From Clitopilus passeckerianus (lineage: Eukaryota; Basidiomycota; Agaricomycetes; Agaricales; Entolomataceae): a stretch of DNA of 64,000 nucleotides. Position 1 is the first letter of the stretch; every line of letters starts with the position of its first letter. Under the pieces are notes generated by a model, which saw only the letters and a program-made list of their open reading frames with translations, was not told the origin of the DNA and did not search any database. Made by a program: the position numbers and the translations under genes. This document shows, in pieces, positions 13,901-25,801 of the stretch. The stretch spans positions 1-64,000 of the forward strand of contig CALYLX010000046.1 of assembly GCA_944990035.1 (NCBI GenBank), given 5' to 3'.

Positions 13901-14876
13901 TCCTGTGTGCAACCATTGAAGGTATGGAGGCCCGGGGCTTGTTCACCCATGAGTCTGTTGCAACAGTCCTGTTGGACCATCGCAGCATATTGGTGGAAGC
14001 AACATCCCAACTCGACAAGATACTTGCGCTGTCATTTGAAACCAACTTTTCTTTCTCCCTCGCCGCCATTATCTTCAAGGGCATCCGACAGAACGGACTG
14101 AAGGAAGCCGCAGAGCAAGCCCTACGGTGCCTCTTGCGCATAACAATACGGTCGGAGACGCCGGAAGACGTGCCTGATGGCTTCCGGGACAGCATTCCTA
14201 GCGATGCGTTGGGATACTTCATCGCTTTGCTACCTGTTTCCACATCACAAGCCAAATATCGGTCCCTACTAGATGAATGCCAGATCGACCGCGTGTGGTT
14301 GCCAGATGCAGGCATCGAGGATGAAGACGATACTGTTCCGCACATCTCTCTAGCGTTCCTAGGAGTAGAGGATTCAACAACGGCATTGCTCGTCACAACA
14401 TTTGCTGGCCCTATTCTTGTCCATGCACAAGGTGACGCCACAGAGACGGAGATCTTATTCTCTATCCTTTCGGAAATTGGCAACAGGTTCCCTCATGTAA
14501 TTGCACTTTGGTAGGTCTTTCGTTTTTCTGAGGATGCTCTTAAGCTGAACGATCCACAAGCTACCCGGCGTTGCAAGAGCGTCTCCGAGCGGCCTTCAGC
14601 GACTCCTCCAACGCCTCGATTATCCGTTCTGCCTCTAATATCTTCCGGATTTCCCTCCATGAAGGGTTCCGATCTCTGTCTAGCAGAGGAGCAGCAGCAT
14701 CTACAACGTCTTTCGACGATACCAAACCCGCCGTACCTAGTCAGGAGCACAAGGATGCGTTGAAGTCGATGAAGATGGAAGGGCTTGTCAGCTCATTCCA
14801 ATTCCTTCCACGAGACGTAGCAGCAGAAATGCTGCAATGGATTCCTCGGGTGGTTGCCCACATGTTACTTGCTTAA
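4980..14876 (+). CDS. Neurofibromin/Ira-type Ras GTPase-activating protein
   Basis: This very large multi-exon gene probably encodes more than 2,700 residues. It starts at the ATG at 4980 (MPNRRPSASAGPPHH) and ends with HMLLA at 14876. The diagnostic block is the RasGAP domain at about 9900-10790. It contains the arginine-finger segment MELFRGNNTYTKLLGTFAK (10065) and, across a 53-nt phase-2 intron at 10518-10570, FLRFIIPAMVSPENVD, which matches the family FLRFINPAIVSPE motif. A Sec14-PH-like region follows (about 11250-11950, including ALEPHQDRNFDLILDCTCF), and helical repeats extend on both sides. Length and domain order match neurofibromin and yeast Ira1/Ira2 rather than short GAPs. The expected role is to switch off Ras-GTP at membranes and so lower cAMP/PKA and MAPK output. 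More than 25 short GT-AG introns are present. I found no frame break, but not every junction was checked to the base. Confidence 0.9.
8976..9009. repeat. Perfect 15-bp inverted repeat with 4-nt loop, inside a RasGAP exon
   Basis: The left arm GCGAGAGCGTCTGTG (8976-8990) and right arm CACAGACGCTCTCGC (8995-9009) are exact reverse complements separated by ACCG. Two further G-T wobble pairs could extend the stem outward. The repeat lies wholly in coding sequence for CESVCDRTDALAS of the RasGAP protein. Confidence 0.9.
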
Positions 14877-15136
14877 ATGAATTTGACGATATAACATCTA
14901 CGCTCCTTACGAATATACGATACCCTTCTTTGATAGATACAATACAATACCTGGATTTCTGTGTATAAACAATAGCATTGACTTGGAATTCTCCGTATGG
15001 CTGCGATCCATAATGGCGATCAATGACAATTAGCCGGTCCTTACCATGACACTTTCATAACCCCAGCATAACATTCCAGCCATTCGTTTCATTAATCCGC
15101 CCTGCGGGCATTCGCACTCTCATCACAACCACCACG

Positions 15137-18100
15137 ATGGACGTAGAAAACAACGATACCCGTCCAGGATCCCCAGAATCAACATTGACAAGGAGTTTTC
15201 ATGATGCAAACAGCACCATTGACGATTTAACCAACGCTCTATCCACTCTCTCGCATCTGGTCACCCCAGAATCCTCAAATATTCTAACATGCTGTTGCGG
15301 AAGGAGCAATTGCGACAATCTGCAGTCGTGGATGTCGACGAAAAACCATCTCGAAAACAGACTCGACCTCAGTGGGCGTAAGAGTGTTACTGCTTTTAGT
15401 GTTCGCTGCAAGTCACTGACAATACATTTACTACAGAGATAGGCCAGGCATTGTTGCAGAAACACGATGCGTACGTTCGTAGCCATGAGGTATTCGCCCT
15501 CCACCCACCCGCCAGTTCATTACTCACCTATGTGTAGTCCCGCAAGCAGCATCCGTCCCCAACCTCGTCAGCAAAGCCAGAGCTCATTGGAACAACTGAT
15601 CAAGTCGAAGACAGTGAGGACGAGATTGAGATACTGCGCCGGGAGCGTTCTCAGTTGGAAAAGGTGACCGTTTGTATCCCCAGCAATTTCGGTTGATCTC
15701 ACCAAACCGTCCCAGCGTCTCAAGCAAGCTCTTTCCCAAAGCGAAGAGTTGGAAGCTTCGAAGCAAACAATCATGAATGAACTCACAGAGGCTCGTTCCG
15801 CTATTTCTCGCCTCACTGCTCAGCATGCCCGATCGGTGGGATGGGAAACTCGCATCGCAACGCTTTCCCGAGAGAAGGACGACATACAACAAGAACGCGA
15901 TGGGGAAGCTAACAGAGCGAAACTGGCCGAATCTAGACTTGCTGCGATGAAGGACAAAACGAGTATGTCTCGTTCGTTTTGTATAACCATGAGACCACTA
16001 ACTTGTATCACTAGTGAAGCTCCAGACTGAAGTGCGGCGAATGCAAGACACGTTGACAGAGCGTGCATTGCATCGTTCTCAATCTTCTGAACATACTTTA
16101 CGGGATGCTCGCACGCGGCTCCAGGCCCTGAATCAAGCTGTATGCTCCGTTCCTGTTCTACCCAGTACAAGCCGCTAATACCTGAATAACAGGAGGTCGG
16201 AAGAAGTGCACGTATAGAACAAACTGAAATCATGGATGTACTGGAATCTCTTGTCAACGATAATGACGCATTGCAACGGGACAATGGCGAGCTACAGTCA
16301 GCGCTTGCTGATTCCCGAGAGGAGAACCACACATTGAAGGAAGAAATAGAGGAACTCAGAATGAAAGCTGCTTCAAGGAGTGGAGGTTAGGATTCTGTTC
16401 ACGCATGATATCCACAGAGTGAACTAATATGGACTAGCTGTAACACCGCTTTACAGGCAATCCTTTACTGGAGGGATACCCGGTTCGTTAGGAAGGGAGA
16501 CCTCTGTATGCGCCTTCTTCGATTTGCTATTAAACACCTCACTTATTCAGCTCTCATTCCAGTCGCATCTGATCAGCCCTCGAAGTAGCATAAGCATGGA
16601 ACGGAGGCGCCCTCGTCGATCCTTTGTACGTTTGCATCCTCCCCGTTAGAAACATCAACTGATCATCTGTACTTCCAGGACCCTCTTACACCTGAAACCA
16701 ACCAAGTACCTCTGTCACCGACTGATTCTGCAGTCTCAGAACCGAGATGGACCAACTTTCCACAACCAGACCCCGATTCTGCTGCCAATGGGGGCTTCGG
16801 AGACGAACTGTGGAATGAAGGTGACGATAAGAACATACCGGAGAACAGGAGAGCACGCAAACCACTACTCCTCTTGACCCGCTCTCGCGGAGTTCAGACC
16901 GATTCTTTATTAGCACCCACTGCCTCCCCACTTCCATCTTATGCCTCTTCAATGTCTCCCCACGATCCTCGCTCTGAATCATCCTCTTATTCGGAATCGC
17001 CATCTTCTAGCCTAGCCGTTATTCTTGAACGAGTCACTGCGCTAGTGACTAGGCTGGGTCAGGCTGATGCACTGACTCTTACCAACCGCCTGAAGCGCCA
17101 GCACCTGAGAGGAGCTGATGTAGGTCACCTCTCGCGCACGACGGTCAATACTATCGTCAACGAGCTCGCCAACCTACGCGCTCAATTCCGCTACCTGCTC
17201 GAAGATGACAGCGTCGTGTCAACATGTACGCGCAAAGACTTCCGCAATCTTTTCAGAGTTCTCAAGGACATGTTCCAAGAGCTCGGAGAGCTACGCATTA
17301 TTCTTAACGACATCATTCTCGATCCTTCTACTGCCAAACGGGTCAGCGATTCGGCAATGAACCCAAGCAAGGTCGATTCTGAGAACCAGGAGAAGGAGAG
17401 AGAGGGCGCCGGAGGGTCGGGGGTCGGTGGTTGGATCGCTCCAATTTCCAAGTTATTCTCGCCTGCCGGGGCTTCAGGCGTCGATCGCCAGAATACGTTG
17501 CGTCCTGGAGGCATTCGACCAACAGCACGAGCGCCGACGTCATCCCGTTTCGTGCCAAAGCAACGACCAGCACTCTCTGCATCTGCGACCACTGTCAATG
17601 TAGAATTTACTGGAACCGGTGCAGGTCGTTCGACGACTAGTACCATTGCACAGACCATGTCCGAACCCCTTCAGAGCCCTCCCATCTCGAAGGAGCCCTC
17701 TGCTTCGTCGGGAGTTATGAACATTTTTGCTGGCGCCCCTCAGCCTTCTACTGCCGAGCCATGGGTAGTTGTTCCCAAAGGTCCGCGAAAAGCACCATCT
17801 TTCATGAATCTGTCAAACCCGTCAGCACCTCCCTCGACTGGAACCATTGGGCGCTCAGCCACAATGTCAATGGCCTCCAGAAACCGTGGAATTTCTGGAG
17901 ATTTGGACGCAATCATAGATGTCTCGAACCCGATAACGGATTCAAACGACGAAGAACCCGACACCGTTGGTCCTCTCCTCCATCGGACTTTACGTCGTCG
18001 GGGCCTGTCCGACTCTTCAATCCACTCTACGTTCACCAACCAGGCATCAGAAGCGGCAGGATCATCTACTACCAATGCAAGTGCCCATGACTCTGGTGTC

Positions 18101-18529
18101 TATGGGAGCCTGGCTTGGCCAGAGAAAATGTCTGTCTTTGGGGCGTTGAGCAGAACCGTGCAGAACCTGCGTAACACGGCCCAGGACTCTTTCACAGAGT
18201 TTGCAGGGAGTCTCGCATCATCTCCGATGCCCGTTCCTGCTTCTCCTCCGACTTCGTCCTCAGCGGCTCCAGAACCAGCCAAGCTGCATGAACCACCCCT
18301 TTCGTCCTCACCGAAGGACCTTCCTTCAAGGCTCAAGAAGGATCCCAGTCGTGCATCGAGTCCTTCTCGAATAAGAGATTTACTGCCAGCGCTGTCTTCA
18401 TGGGCTGCTGCTGGAGAATTGATGGATCACGGTGCCCAAGGGGACGCAATGCTGGTGGGAAGCCTTCGTGATCCCCCTTTCATCCCAAGAGTAAGGAGGG
18501 GACCGCATCATGATCAAGATTTCCTATAA
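15137..18529 (+). CDS. Coiled-coil protein with Ser-rich C-terminus, function unknown
   Basis: The gene starts at the ATG at 15137 (MDVENNDTRPGSPEST) about 260 bp after the RasGAP stop. It is assembled from several exons with GT-AG introns, for example donor after LDLSG at about 15379, acceptor at about 15436, and short introns near 15500, 15670, 15965, 16140 and 16390. The middle part (about 15600-16380) is a long heptad-rich coiled coil, including RLKQALSQSEELEASKQ. The last exon (ending 18529) begins with Ser/Pro-rich sequence and RSRGVQTDSLL. It then has a helical block of about 110 residues (LAVILERVTALVTRLGQADA to LRIILNDIILDPS) followed by a disordered Ser/Pro/Thr tail. This looks like a scaffold or cytoskeleton-associated protein. 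I do not recognise the family and assign no function. Confidence 0.7.
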
Positions 18530-19310
18530 CACCGTACGCCTGACGATGTGTTAGACATCTAGCAAAGGGCGGGGACCTTTGCTATGTCCTGCAATGGGAA
18601 AACGAAGGAGGCCTGAGGTAACCCGAGCCCAACTGTCATACTCTATTCTGTCTCTCTGGTTTTCGATCTGTGGATATGGACAGCACTACTACCAAGATAC
18701 CCCACTTTAGCATAAATTTTTCATTGTAACATAACTACGATCCAATGCTGCTTCTGACAAACCTCAAGAGGATTAACATCTGCATGCTGTCATATGCACC
18801 CGTGATTCTTCTTTTTCTGTGAATGGTCGCATGGTCGCACAATCAACGCCGTCACCGGTAACTTTTCGTTTCTCCCACTACATACTGGATGTCAATCAGT
18901 AATTACGGCATTCAAAACGACACGCGAGACTTTATCCATACCCAACTACGCTACGGCAAACCCACGAAAAAAATTCAGCAGAAATTGGTGTCCACAAATT
19001 GCGCGTGGTTGCTCCAAGGGCATCTATTTATCGAGATCATACCCGACCGGGTGTATCAAGCGTTAGCCTGCTCGACCAGCTGAAAAGTGCATTGATATTG
19101 AAATTCCACAGTGCCCAGTGTAGTGGTGCCTGGCCTGGCAGCCGGCAAATTGGCGACCATCGGAATCTCTGCATCTGCGCAATGGAGATTGCGAAGCGCT
19201 GGAGCCTGTGACTGCATCTAATAAAAAGGCTGGGATCAGATTTTTCCTCCTACATCTATGTTGCCGGCATAGACCCCGTCAAAGCCACCTGCGGCATTAT
19301 ACCCTACAAC
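18530..19310. other. Intergenic region, nothing recognised
   Basis: This 0.8 kb spacer lies between two genes on the + strand. It holds the 3' region of the coiled-coil gene and the promoter of the RGS gene. The longest ORFs are 60-70 codons and look like chance. No repeat, tRNA-like box or transposon end was seen. Confidence 0.5.
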
Positions 19311-20941
19311 ATGTCTTCAGCGTATGGACAGGAAAGAACCAGAACCTTTGTCGCAGACCTGCATCCTTGGGCGGTAGGATTCAACTTGAGGCCTCATCTG
19401 CAGGATGTCTCCCTTGGTGAGTTACCTGTGCTACAATCTGGAGGTGTACTCAAAAGACCTGGCCAGCCAACATACTTGCTGGTGATACCTGCGCTCCGAT
19501 AAGCCTTGCAGACTTTGAAAAGTACCTCACGTTTGCGGTAAGTTTCTACCCAAGTCTTATCAATTGAAAACCTGAACCTGGCGCTTGTAGGAGTACACGG
19601 TCGAGAATCTGCAGTTTATTGTATGGTATCAGGTCTGTGAACGAGATTGCTTCTGCCGCCTGCTTGTCTGATCAAAGCATGGCTTCAGGACTTCAAAACG
19701 CGGTTCTTACAAGCGTCAGAGGATTCTGACAGACATTGGTCCCCTTCTCCAGCAACGCCGACATCTACACTCTCATTTCAACCTCTCATACAACACAGCG
19801 AGAAATCAACGGACCATACAAGGAATAGTTTTGAGATCGAGTGCTGGAGGATCATTGCCACATTCTTCTCCCCCGGAGCTAGCAAAGAATTAACTTTGGA
19901 CGAAAACCTTCGTGACAATGCCATTCGCGCTGTCTCTCAATACCCACACCCCGACGCCGTAAGTCATACCTATTCTAGATATATGTATGTCGTCTAATGG
20001 AACCATCCAGTTTCGGCCAGCGTACGAAGAAATCTACAGAATGGTCGAGCTCTGCAGCGTCCCTAGGTTCCTGTCGATCGCCTCTACGAATATTAACCTG
20101 TCAAAGCAATTTTACTGGTACGTCCCGCCACTGACATATTGTCCCTGCCTAAAAGTCTAATACCTTCTCTGACAGGTATGCAGTAGGCGTAGCCAACATC
20201 TTGGTTGGACTAGCTCTAGCGCTAGTCCTGATCATGCTACTGCCGACTCCGCCACACCACAATAGAGTGTATCGGATTTTCGCTGTTGGGTTTATGTCCT
20301 ATGGATCTGCGGATATGTATTCAGCCTGGAGAGGGTAAGGATCACTGTCTTCTAGAACATCTCGTCTCCCTGATCCTGCTCCTACGAAAAGATTCTGCTC
20401 TCAAGTCTGGATGCGCGGAAACGCCCAGCTACGCGTCTGGGAGCTCCAGGAAATGGACGAGGAGGCCAAGTCTTTCGTTCATCGCGTCTGCCTTCCTTCG
20501 GAGACAACAGACACATCCAAGAAGAACGTCACCGAGCTACCTTCCACGAAAAGCGAAACCTCGTTTGCCCCCTCGATACCAAACTCATTTGGGAAAGCCA
20601 ACCTCACCTTCATCGCTCCCTTTGAACAAGAACCGCCTACCCCCGTGACTCCAGATTTACGGGACGTGCGCGAAGAGATTCCCCTCCGAGCTCTCCTACC
20701 TGCCGATAAGAAAGAACTCCACTTCAATCGGCCTCCAATATTCGGGCCCGAGACTGTTATCCAGGATCCCCGCATAAAGGCAGTTCACCGGCAGGTCATG
20801 TACGAAGTTACCCGCTGGGGCGTTTGTAATTTGCTGGTACGCCCCAGGACCCTTTTGTTTGCTTTTGGGTATGGTATTTGACATGACTTGCAGATTTTCT
20901 CTGCAATCATTTTCGCTGTTCCTGGACGTGCGCATCGGTGA
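19311..20941 (+). CDS. RGS-domain protein with C-terminal membrane segments
   Basis: The gene starts at the ATG at 19311 (MSSAYGQERTRTF). Small GT-AG introns join SLDFEKYLTFAEYTVENLQF, IVWYQDFKTRFLQ and the rest; the last exon ends with IIFAVPGRAHR at 20939-20941. An RGS domain is split by an insertion of about 45 Ser/Thr-rich residues. Its second half has WRIIATFFSPGASKELTLD, then the C-terminal helices (YEEIYRMVELCSVPRFL). Three hydrophobic segments follow: YAVGVANILVGLALALVLIM, the RVYRIFAVGFMSYG region and LLIFSAIIFAVP. RGS proteins speed GTP hydrolysis by heterotrimeric G-alpha subunits. The RGS-plus-membrane architecture resembles fungal Rax1-like proteins, but I cannot decide the subgroup. 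A disordered loop of about 100 residues precedes the last membrane segment. Confidence 0.75.
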
Positions 20942-21322
20942 CTGAATGATAATGGATGGGGATCCCTCTATACTGGGCAGGTTAGAGTTACCCGTTGTGG
21001 ACCATGCCTGGTCTTGGTCTTGGTTTAGTGCCTCTTCGAGAATTGTAGCGAGTACTGAGTTCTGTGATTTTGATACTGTATCCTTAAGTTAGAATAACAC
21101 ATTCCTTTCAACGATTAACCAACACTGAGTGCATAGGCTGTCACGAGCGAAACCAAAAAGCAGTTCCAATCAAGATGTTCTGAGGACATTCTTCAACAGT
21201 ACGTTGAAGTAAAAGTGTTGTATTAGGCAGAAACAGAACAAATTATAGAATATTATCTTCCTGAATTAACTGAATGAGTAAGGAGTAAGGCTGCGCGAGG
21301 AAAAGCACTTACTATAGGAGCG
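20942..21322. other. Convergent 3' spacer
   Basis: This is the spacer between the converging RGS (+) and uL30m (-) genes. It is AT-rich with possible poly(A) signals on both strands. No gene or repeat is recognised. Confidence 0.4.
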
Positions 21323-21763
21323 TCATGAACTCTCGAAAGCCGGTGAAGCACCCTTCTTGCTCCCAACAACCTGATATCCCCTCGGTGGCCTCCTCTCAGC
21401 CCTCTGCTGTTGCTTCGTCTTGACCTCAGACTCCGGAACGTTCTCGACCTCCAGCAGCTCCTTCAAGAGTAAGATTTTGCCAGCAACCTCGGGCCCGTGT
21501 TTATGATACACCGTTTGGTGTCGGCGGTGGATTCCTAGAGAAGCAACAGTTCCCTTCTTCTTTTCACCCAACGAAATGGCGGAGCGTCGCATTGTGATTT
21601 TGAAGTAGGTATTGGGTTCCGTCGTAGACGAGGTGGATGCTCCTGCAGGTGTTGTTGTTGTGGAAGCGCTGGCAGCTGAAGATTGAACTGCTGTTGCCAT
21701 TGTACGCGTAGCGTTGCGCCATTGTGGCCTGGCAATGTTTCTGGCGGCGACGAGAGATGCCAT
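21323..21763 (-). CDS. Mitochondrial large-subunit ribosomal protein uL30m
   Basis: The predicted protein is 146 residues, starting at the ATG at 21763 (MASLVAARNIARPQWRNATR). The first 40 or so residues are Arg/Ala/Ser-rich with no acidic residue at the start, as in a mitochondrial presequence. The core has YFKITMRRSAISLGEKKKG and VASLGIHRRHQTVYHKHGPE, the L30 fold motif that contacts rRNA. The tail (RRPPRGYQVVGSKKGA) is typical of fungal mitochondrial L30. The frame stays open upstream to 21850, but a good acceptor (TTTGTTTCAG) there suggests a 5'-UTR intron, so I chose the inner ATG. The next gene upstream on the same strand is a second putative mitochondrial protein. Confidence 0.85.
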   Translation of the reverse strand: MASLVAARNIARPQWRNATRTMATAVQSSAASASTTTTPAGASTSSTTEPNTYFKITMRRSAISLGEKKKGTVASLGIHRRHQTVYHKHGPEVAGKILLLKELLEVENVPESEVKTKQQQRAERRPPRGYQVVGSKKGASPAFESS

Positions 21764-21985
21764 GTCTGGACTTTTGCTGTTACTTCGTGGCTGCACCGGG
21801 GCAATGGTCGCGAAATTCTGGCGGGAGGCCTCTGAAACAAACAATGCCAAATATGTTTCTCCTTATAGCAGTTCCCTCGCTCAAGGTAGCCAGACAAAGA
21901 TAATGTTTTGCAGTACGTATATTTGATATGCCCGGTAGAAACGATAATTAGTAAATAGTGAGGTAGTGTGTGTTGATTGTCGGCT

Positions 21986-23480
21986 TCACTTCGGCCACCC
22001 AATCCTCTTGCCTATCCATGACCAGAACAACTCCCGCAAAGACCACGATGAATCCTGTTTTTCTAGTTCGTCGGGTGATGTCCTTCTTTCCCCTCTCGAG
22101 GCATTGAATCCACTGGAGAAGAGACCTTGTGACCCTCCAGTAGCAGCTTCGTCCGCCCTCATAGCCAACTCTTCTAAAATGTCATCCACCGAGCTATCAA
22201 ACAGCCTCTCAAACTCAACCGACCGTAAATAGTACGGTCTCCGCGCAATATACGGTGCAAGGCCATTGTACTTCCGTACAAGAGAGTTGACCTCTTCAAG
22301 TGCCATGTTGTGATATTTCTCCTGGCGCTTCTCCCAGTCTCTGTCCCGGAAGGCTGTGATATCACCGCGGTTGAAGGTGTGTAAGAGACTGGGAGGAGTA
22401 TTGGATGTGATTGACCGGACGGCTTGCTTGACCCAGGATTGTTTGAGGACATCTCTGAAGGTGTTCACTGCGATGTCCAACTCTGTAGATAGACCGCAAG
22501 ATCAGCAAGATATCCGAGTATCAACTCAGATGAAACGTACCAGTCTGTAATTCAACCCAGGGAGGTGCAGCCCCATTCCTTTGCACAATTCTGTTCATGA
22601 GGTATTCTTCTCTAGGAAGAAACGGATTCGACTCCTCCACAGCTTTCTTCAGCGGTTGTCCCCTCCCCTTGATATTGTCGAACAGTCCAGCTTTTTGTGC
22701 CTTCCGAATCCGATCTTCGACCATGCTACCCCAACCTCTCATGCTAACAGGATTCGCCTGCCTTCTCACTACTCCTCCTTCAGCACTGCCGGGACCACCA
22801 CCCTTAATCCCCAGCCGATAATCCAATGTCGACTCCTTCGCCCGAACCAACCTCCCACCAAGCATCAACTTCTTCCTTTCATCCCTCTCCCGCCTCCGCT
22901 CTTTATCATCCACAGGGAACGATTTTGCAGCATTCACTCCTGACCCTGACGCAGAAGCAGCAACAGAAGCTACGGACTCCAACGATGCATGTTTAATCGA
23001 CGCAGTTGCATGCGAGGGCAACTTGAACTCCGTGTGCCAAGGTCTATGGGTCTCCGATGAAGGAAGTAGAGGTTCCGTTGCCCAAGACCCAGTGCTTGGC
23101 CGCATGTTAGGATTCACCACCACCTGGCTTACGCGAGGCGGGGTAGACCTGATCTTTTGTTCTGCAGTTTGGATAGAGCCTGTGCGAAGGGGCTTGTACT
23201 TGTCGACTAGCATGCGGAGAATAGCATCCTCCATCCGTTCGTCGCCATCCCAGTTCTCGTGTTGGTTCTCGAGTAGAGGTAGCCGAGAGGGTGAACGAGG
23301 ATGTTGGGAGGATTCAAGTTCTGCTTCCTCTCTGGCAGCATCTTCGAAGAGTTTATCGCTGGCACTTCGAGAGCAGCAAGCAGAGGTACTGCTCAGGCCT
23401 CTGAAAGCACAAATACGAAGATTCTGCACATCAAAAGTTTGGGCAGCTTTAAGAGGTCTAATGAGTCTGTGAGGTTTCAT
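21986..23480 (-). CDS. DUF1992 (DNAJC28-like) protein, probably mitochondrial
   Basis: Two exons, 22541-23480 and 21986-22482, join in phase (T-E-L-D-I-A) to give 478 residues. The start at 23480 (MKPHRLIRPLKAAQTF) gives a basic, Arg-rich leader ending near FRGLSSTSACCSRS, a plausible mitochondrial presequence. The DUF1992 block lies in the middle: WGSMVEDRIRKAQKAGLFDN, then KGRGQPLK, and LMNRIVQRNGAAPPWVELQ. The family is named after human DNAJC28, but no J domain is present here, as in many fungal members. The biochemical role of the domain is not settled. The region between residues 60 and 220 is low-complexity. The C-terminal half is helical and basic. Confidence 0.8.
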
Positions 23481-23806
23481 CGAAAGATTCCAAATCGTGT
23501 TTGTTCATGTTAGAAACGGGGAACGCCTGGCGGTTCCGGGCATCCCGCTCATCTTTCAAAGGCACAAAATGTGCTGCAATAGTGGAATAAATTACAGACA
23601 CAATTAAAGAGGTGATCTAAAGTACAACAGGCATAGGCATGAAGGGTCGTAAGTCGACGGTACCGAGGTTTTGTTGGGTTTTATTCAACAAACGAAGGGC
23701 AAATCAAGAATCGAACGAGGTATGAGTCGTGGGTGTACAAAGGAGGTCACCGTAGTGGGTATGGTATAGACGAAATGCTTCTGCTCTTGTTCAAGCTGTA
23801 AAGCAA

Positions 23807-25196
23807 TTAAATTTGAGATAGACTGTTGATCAATCCCATACGAGCGACCCCACCTGCTCCTCCATCATTCGAATCCTGGTGGACAAGGGCGCCAGAACCG
23901 GACGCTTGACCCGCCAGTTGACCAACAACGTCACTCTGGAGTTGCATCGGGACGAAAATAACCTTGCTGCTGGAAGTCTTGGCCATGGTTTGCACTGAAT
24001 TGAGATGAGGTGTATCAGAACCGGGTATGACGTAGAAATGAACAAAGTGAATACGCACAAGCTTCCAATTGACGAATCTGCATAGCTGCGGGAGATGCGA
24101 GGATGTCGGCAGCTTGGCGCATGAGCCTAGCGGCGTCGACTTCGGCACGGGCAGCAATGACCTTGGACTCTCCAATACGCTTCTGCTGAGCAGCCGAGGA
24201 GAGAGATGCCGCAACCTCGGGGCTGAAGATGATATCCTTGATGAGGATACCCTCGATGGAGACACCCCATTTGTCGGCTACGTCACCGACGATTTCAGCA
24301 ATCTCGAATGCAATGGCTTCACGTTCCGTGACAACACTCTGAACGGCACGGGCACCAACGACATGTCGCAGGGTGGTCTGTGCACGCTCAATGAGGGCTT
24401 GTCGCAGATCGGTGATACCGAAGGCAGCACGATAGGGGTTCGTGATTTGGAAGTAAATAACGGAATCACTGTATCGTAGCAATTGAGGTTAGTATGTAGC
24501 CTAGGTTAAGCTTCAATAAATGATGAACTCACATCTCGACGTTGACGTTGTCGCGAGTACTGTGAATAAAAATAGAGTTAGATGGAAACGGGTGACGTTG
24601 GGAAGTTATGCCCACATGACTGTTTGCCTTCCAATGGGACTGATTTGAATCTTGACATCGACAGTGCGGAGAGATTCGGTGCAGACATTCACGTTCACAA
24701 GACCAGGATCGACAGCCTTGTAGAACTGTCCAAAGCGTGAAACCAAACCGACGGCACCTATTAAGCAATTCAGTCAGGTTTCACCAACGGAAATTCCATC
24801 AGAAAGCAACTGCTTACCTTGGTTGACCTCTCGGAAGGGGTTGGGTAGAGGGCAGCAAGGGAATGCACCAATCAAGCCGATGCAACTACCCAATCCCTGC
24901 AAGAGTGATCCATAGAGCCCATGCTGGACATCGCCGAGACCGAGATCTTGGGCATATGAAGGCTGCATTTCGCTCTTCTTCAAAGGCTGGACGACAATCA
25001 TCCCATTAGTAGCAGCGCCTGCCCTTCTATAGGAAGGACCAGCAACGTCGTCCGTCACTATGATACTCTATGAGTTTCGGTTGTGAAATTCTGTGAACAA
25101 CCAACCGTGAGCAGCATGGTGGTCAACGACGTTTCCGCGCGACGACGTAGACGAAGTTGGCGATGGGATCCTTGCCTTGGTATCGATCTGGGACAT
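23807..25196 (-). CDS. Stomatin/podocin-type SPFH (band 7) membrane protein
   Basis: The ATG at 25196 begins MSQIDTKARIPSPTSSTSS. After a short hydrophilic N-terminus there is a hydrophobic, cysteine-containing hairpin (LGSCIGLIGAFPCCPLPNPF), the usual monotopic membrane anchor and acylation site of stomatins. The SPFH domain follows across several exons: RDNVNVEMDSVIYFQITNPY, RQALIERAQTTLRHVVGARA, then VADKWGVSIEGILIKDIIFS, and a coiled tail QQKRIGESKVIAARAEVDAA. The C-terminal stretch (SSKVIFVPMQLQ) is the usual oligomerisation strand. Stomatins scaffold cholesterol/sterol-rich membrane domains and regulate channels. The cysteine-rich anchor favours a plasma-membrane or vesicle location over the mitochondrial SLP2 type. 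There are at least five small introns, and the outermost exon holds only about 30 codons. Confidence 0.85.
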
Positions 25197-25801
25197 TGCT
25201 GAAGACTATGAGAACTAAACCGAGTCTAATTGGTCTTCTTTTAACAGAATTGAAATGCGCAGCAACAAGGGAACGAATGATGTAAATTCCCTTTCGGAGA
25301 TAGCATCTCCACCCTCAATTGGTTCTCGGCAGCTCGGCCCTGGCACAGCCGCCCAACTGAATCTCCAAAAAGGAAATTACGCTGTGTGTGAAACGCAACT
25401 TCGAAAAGCCAAGACTCCAACCACATACATTGGAGGCGATATCTGACACTTTAGGCTCTTCTTTTGCACCGAAAAACGTCTATGGGAGCCATTGAACTTT
25501 ATCATGAGAACTTTCAGTGCTTTGCGCAGATTAATCGGTCACAAGGTAAGGCTTCCCTTCTCAATTCACGGACCTTTGGTGTCAGCGGACCCTCTACATA
25601 GATTTGTGGCTCTCGTGCGCAGTCTCCTCCAGTGTGGAACTAGGTCCTGACTCGGCCATGAGCGCACTTGGAGAGGATCATCTCGGAATGCAGTCCCAGA
25701 GGTGTGCAGTATCAGTTGACACGGATCTAGCCCTCCATTGAGTTGCCGTTGAGTACCTTCTTGGTTGCTGATGTAAGGCATTTTTCAAGCCAACGCCCAT
25801 C
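25197..25801. other. Divergent promoter region, stomatin (-) / EVE gene (+)
   Basis: This 0.6 kb shared upstream region contains only short ORFs (about 60-70 codons) with no recognisable product. No repeat or known motif was identified. Confidence 0.4.

Noticed and set aside
13881..14483. A 200-codon - strand ORF within the RasGAP gene
   Set aside because: It is antisense to a long coding exon and is Ser-rich with no domain. The sense strand carries the conserved helical repeats.
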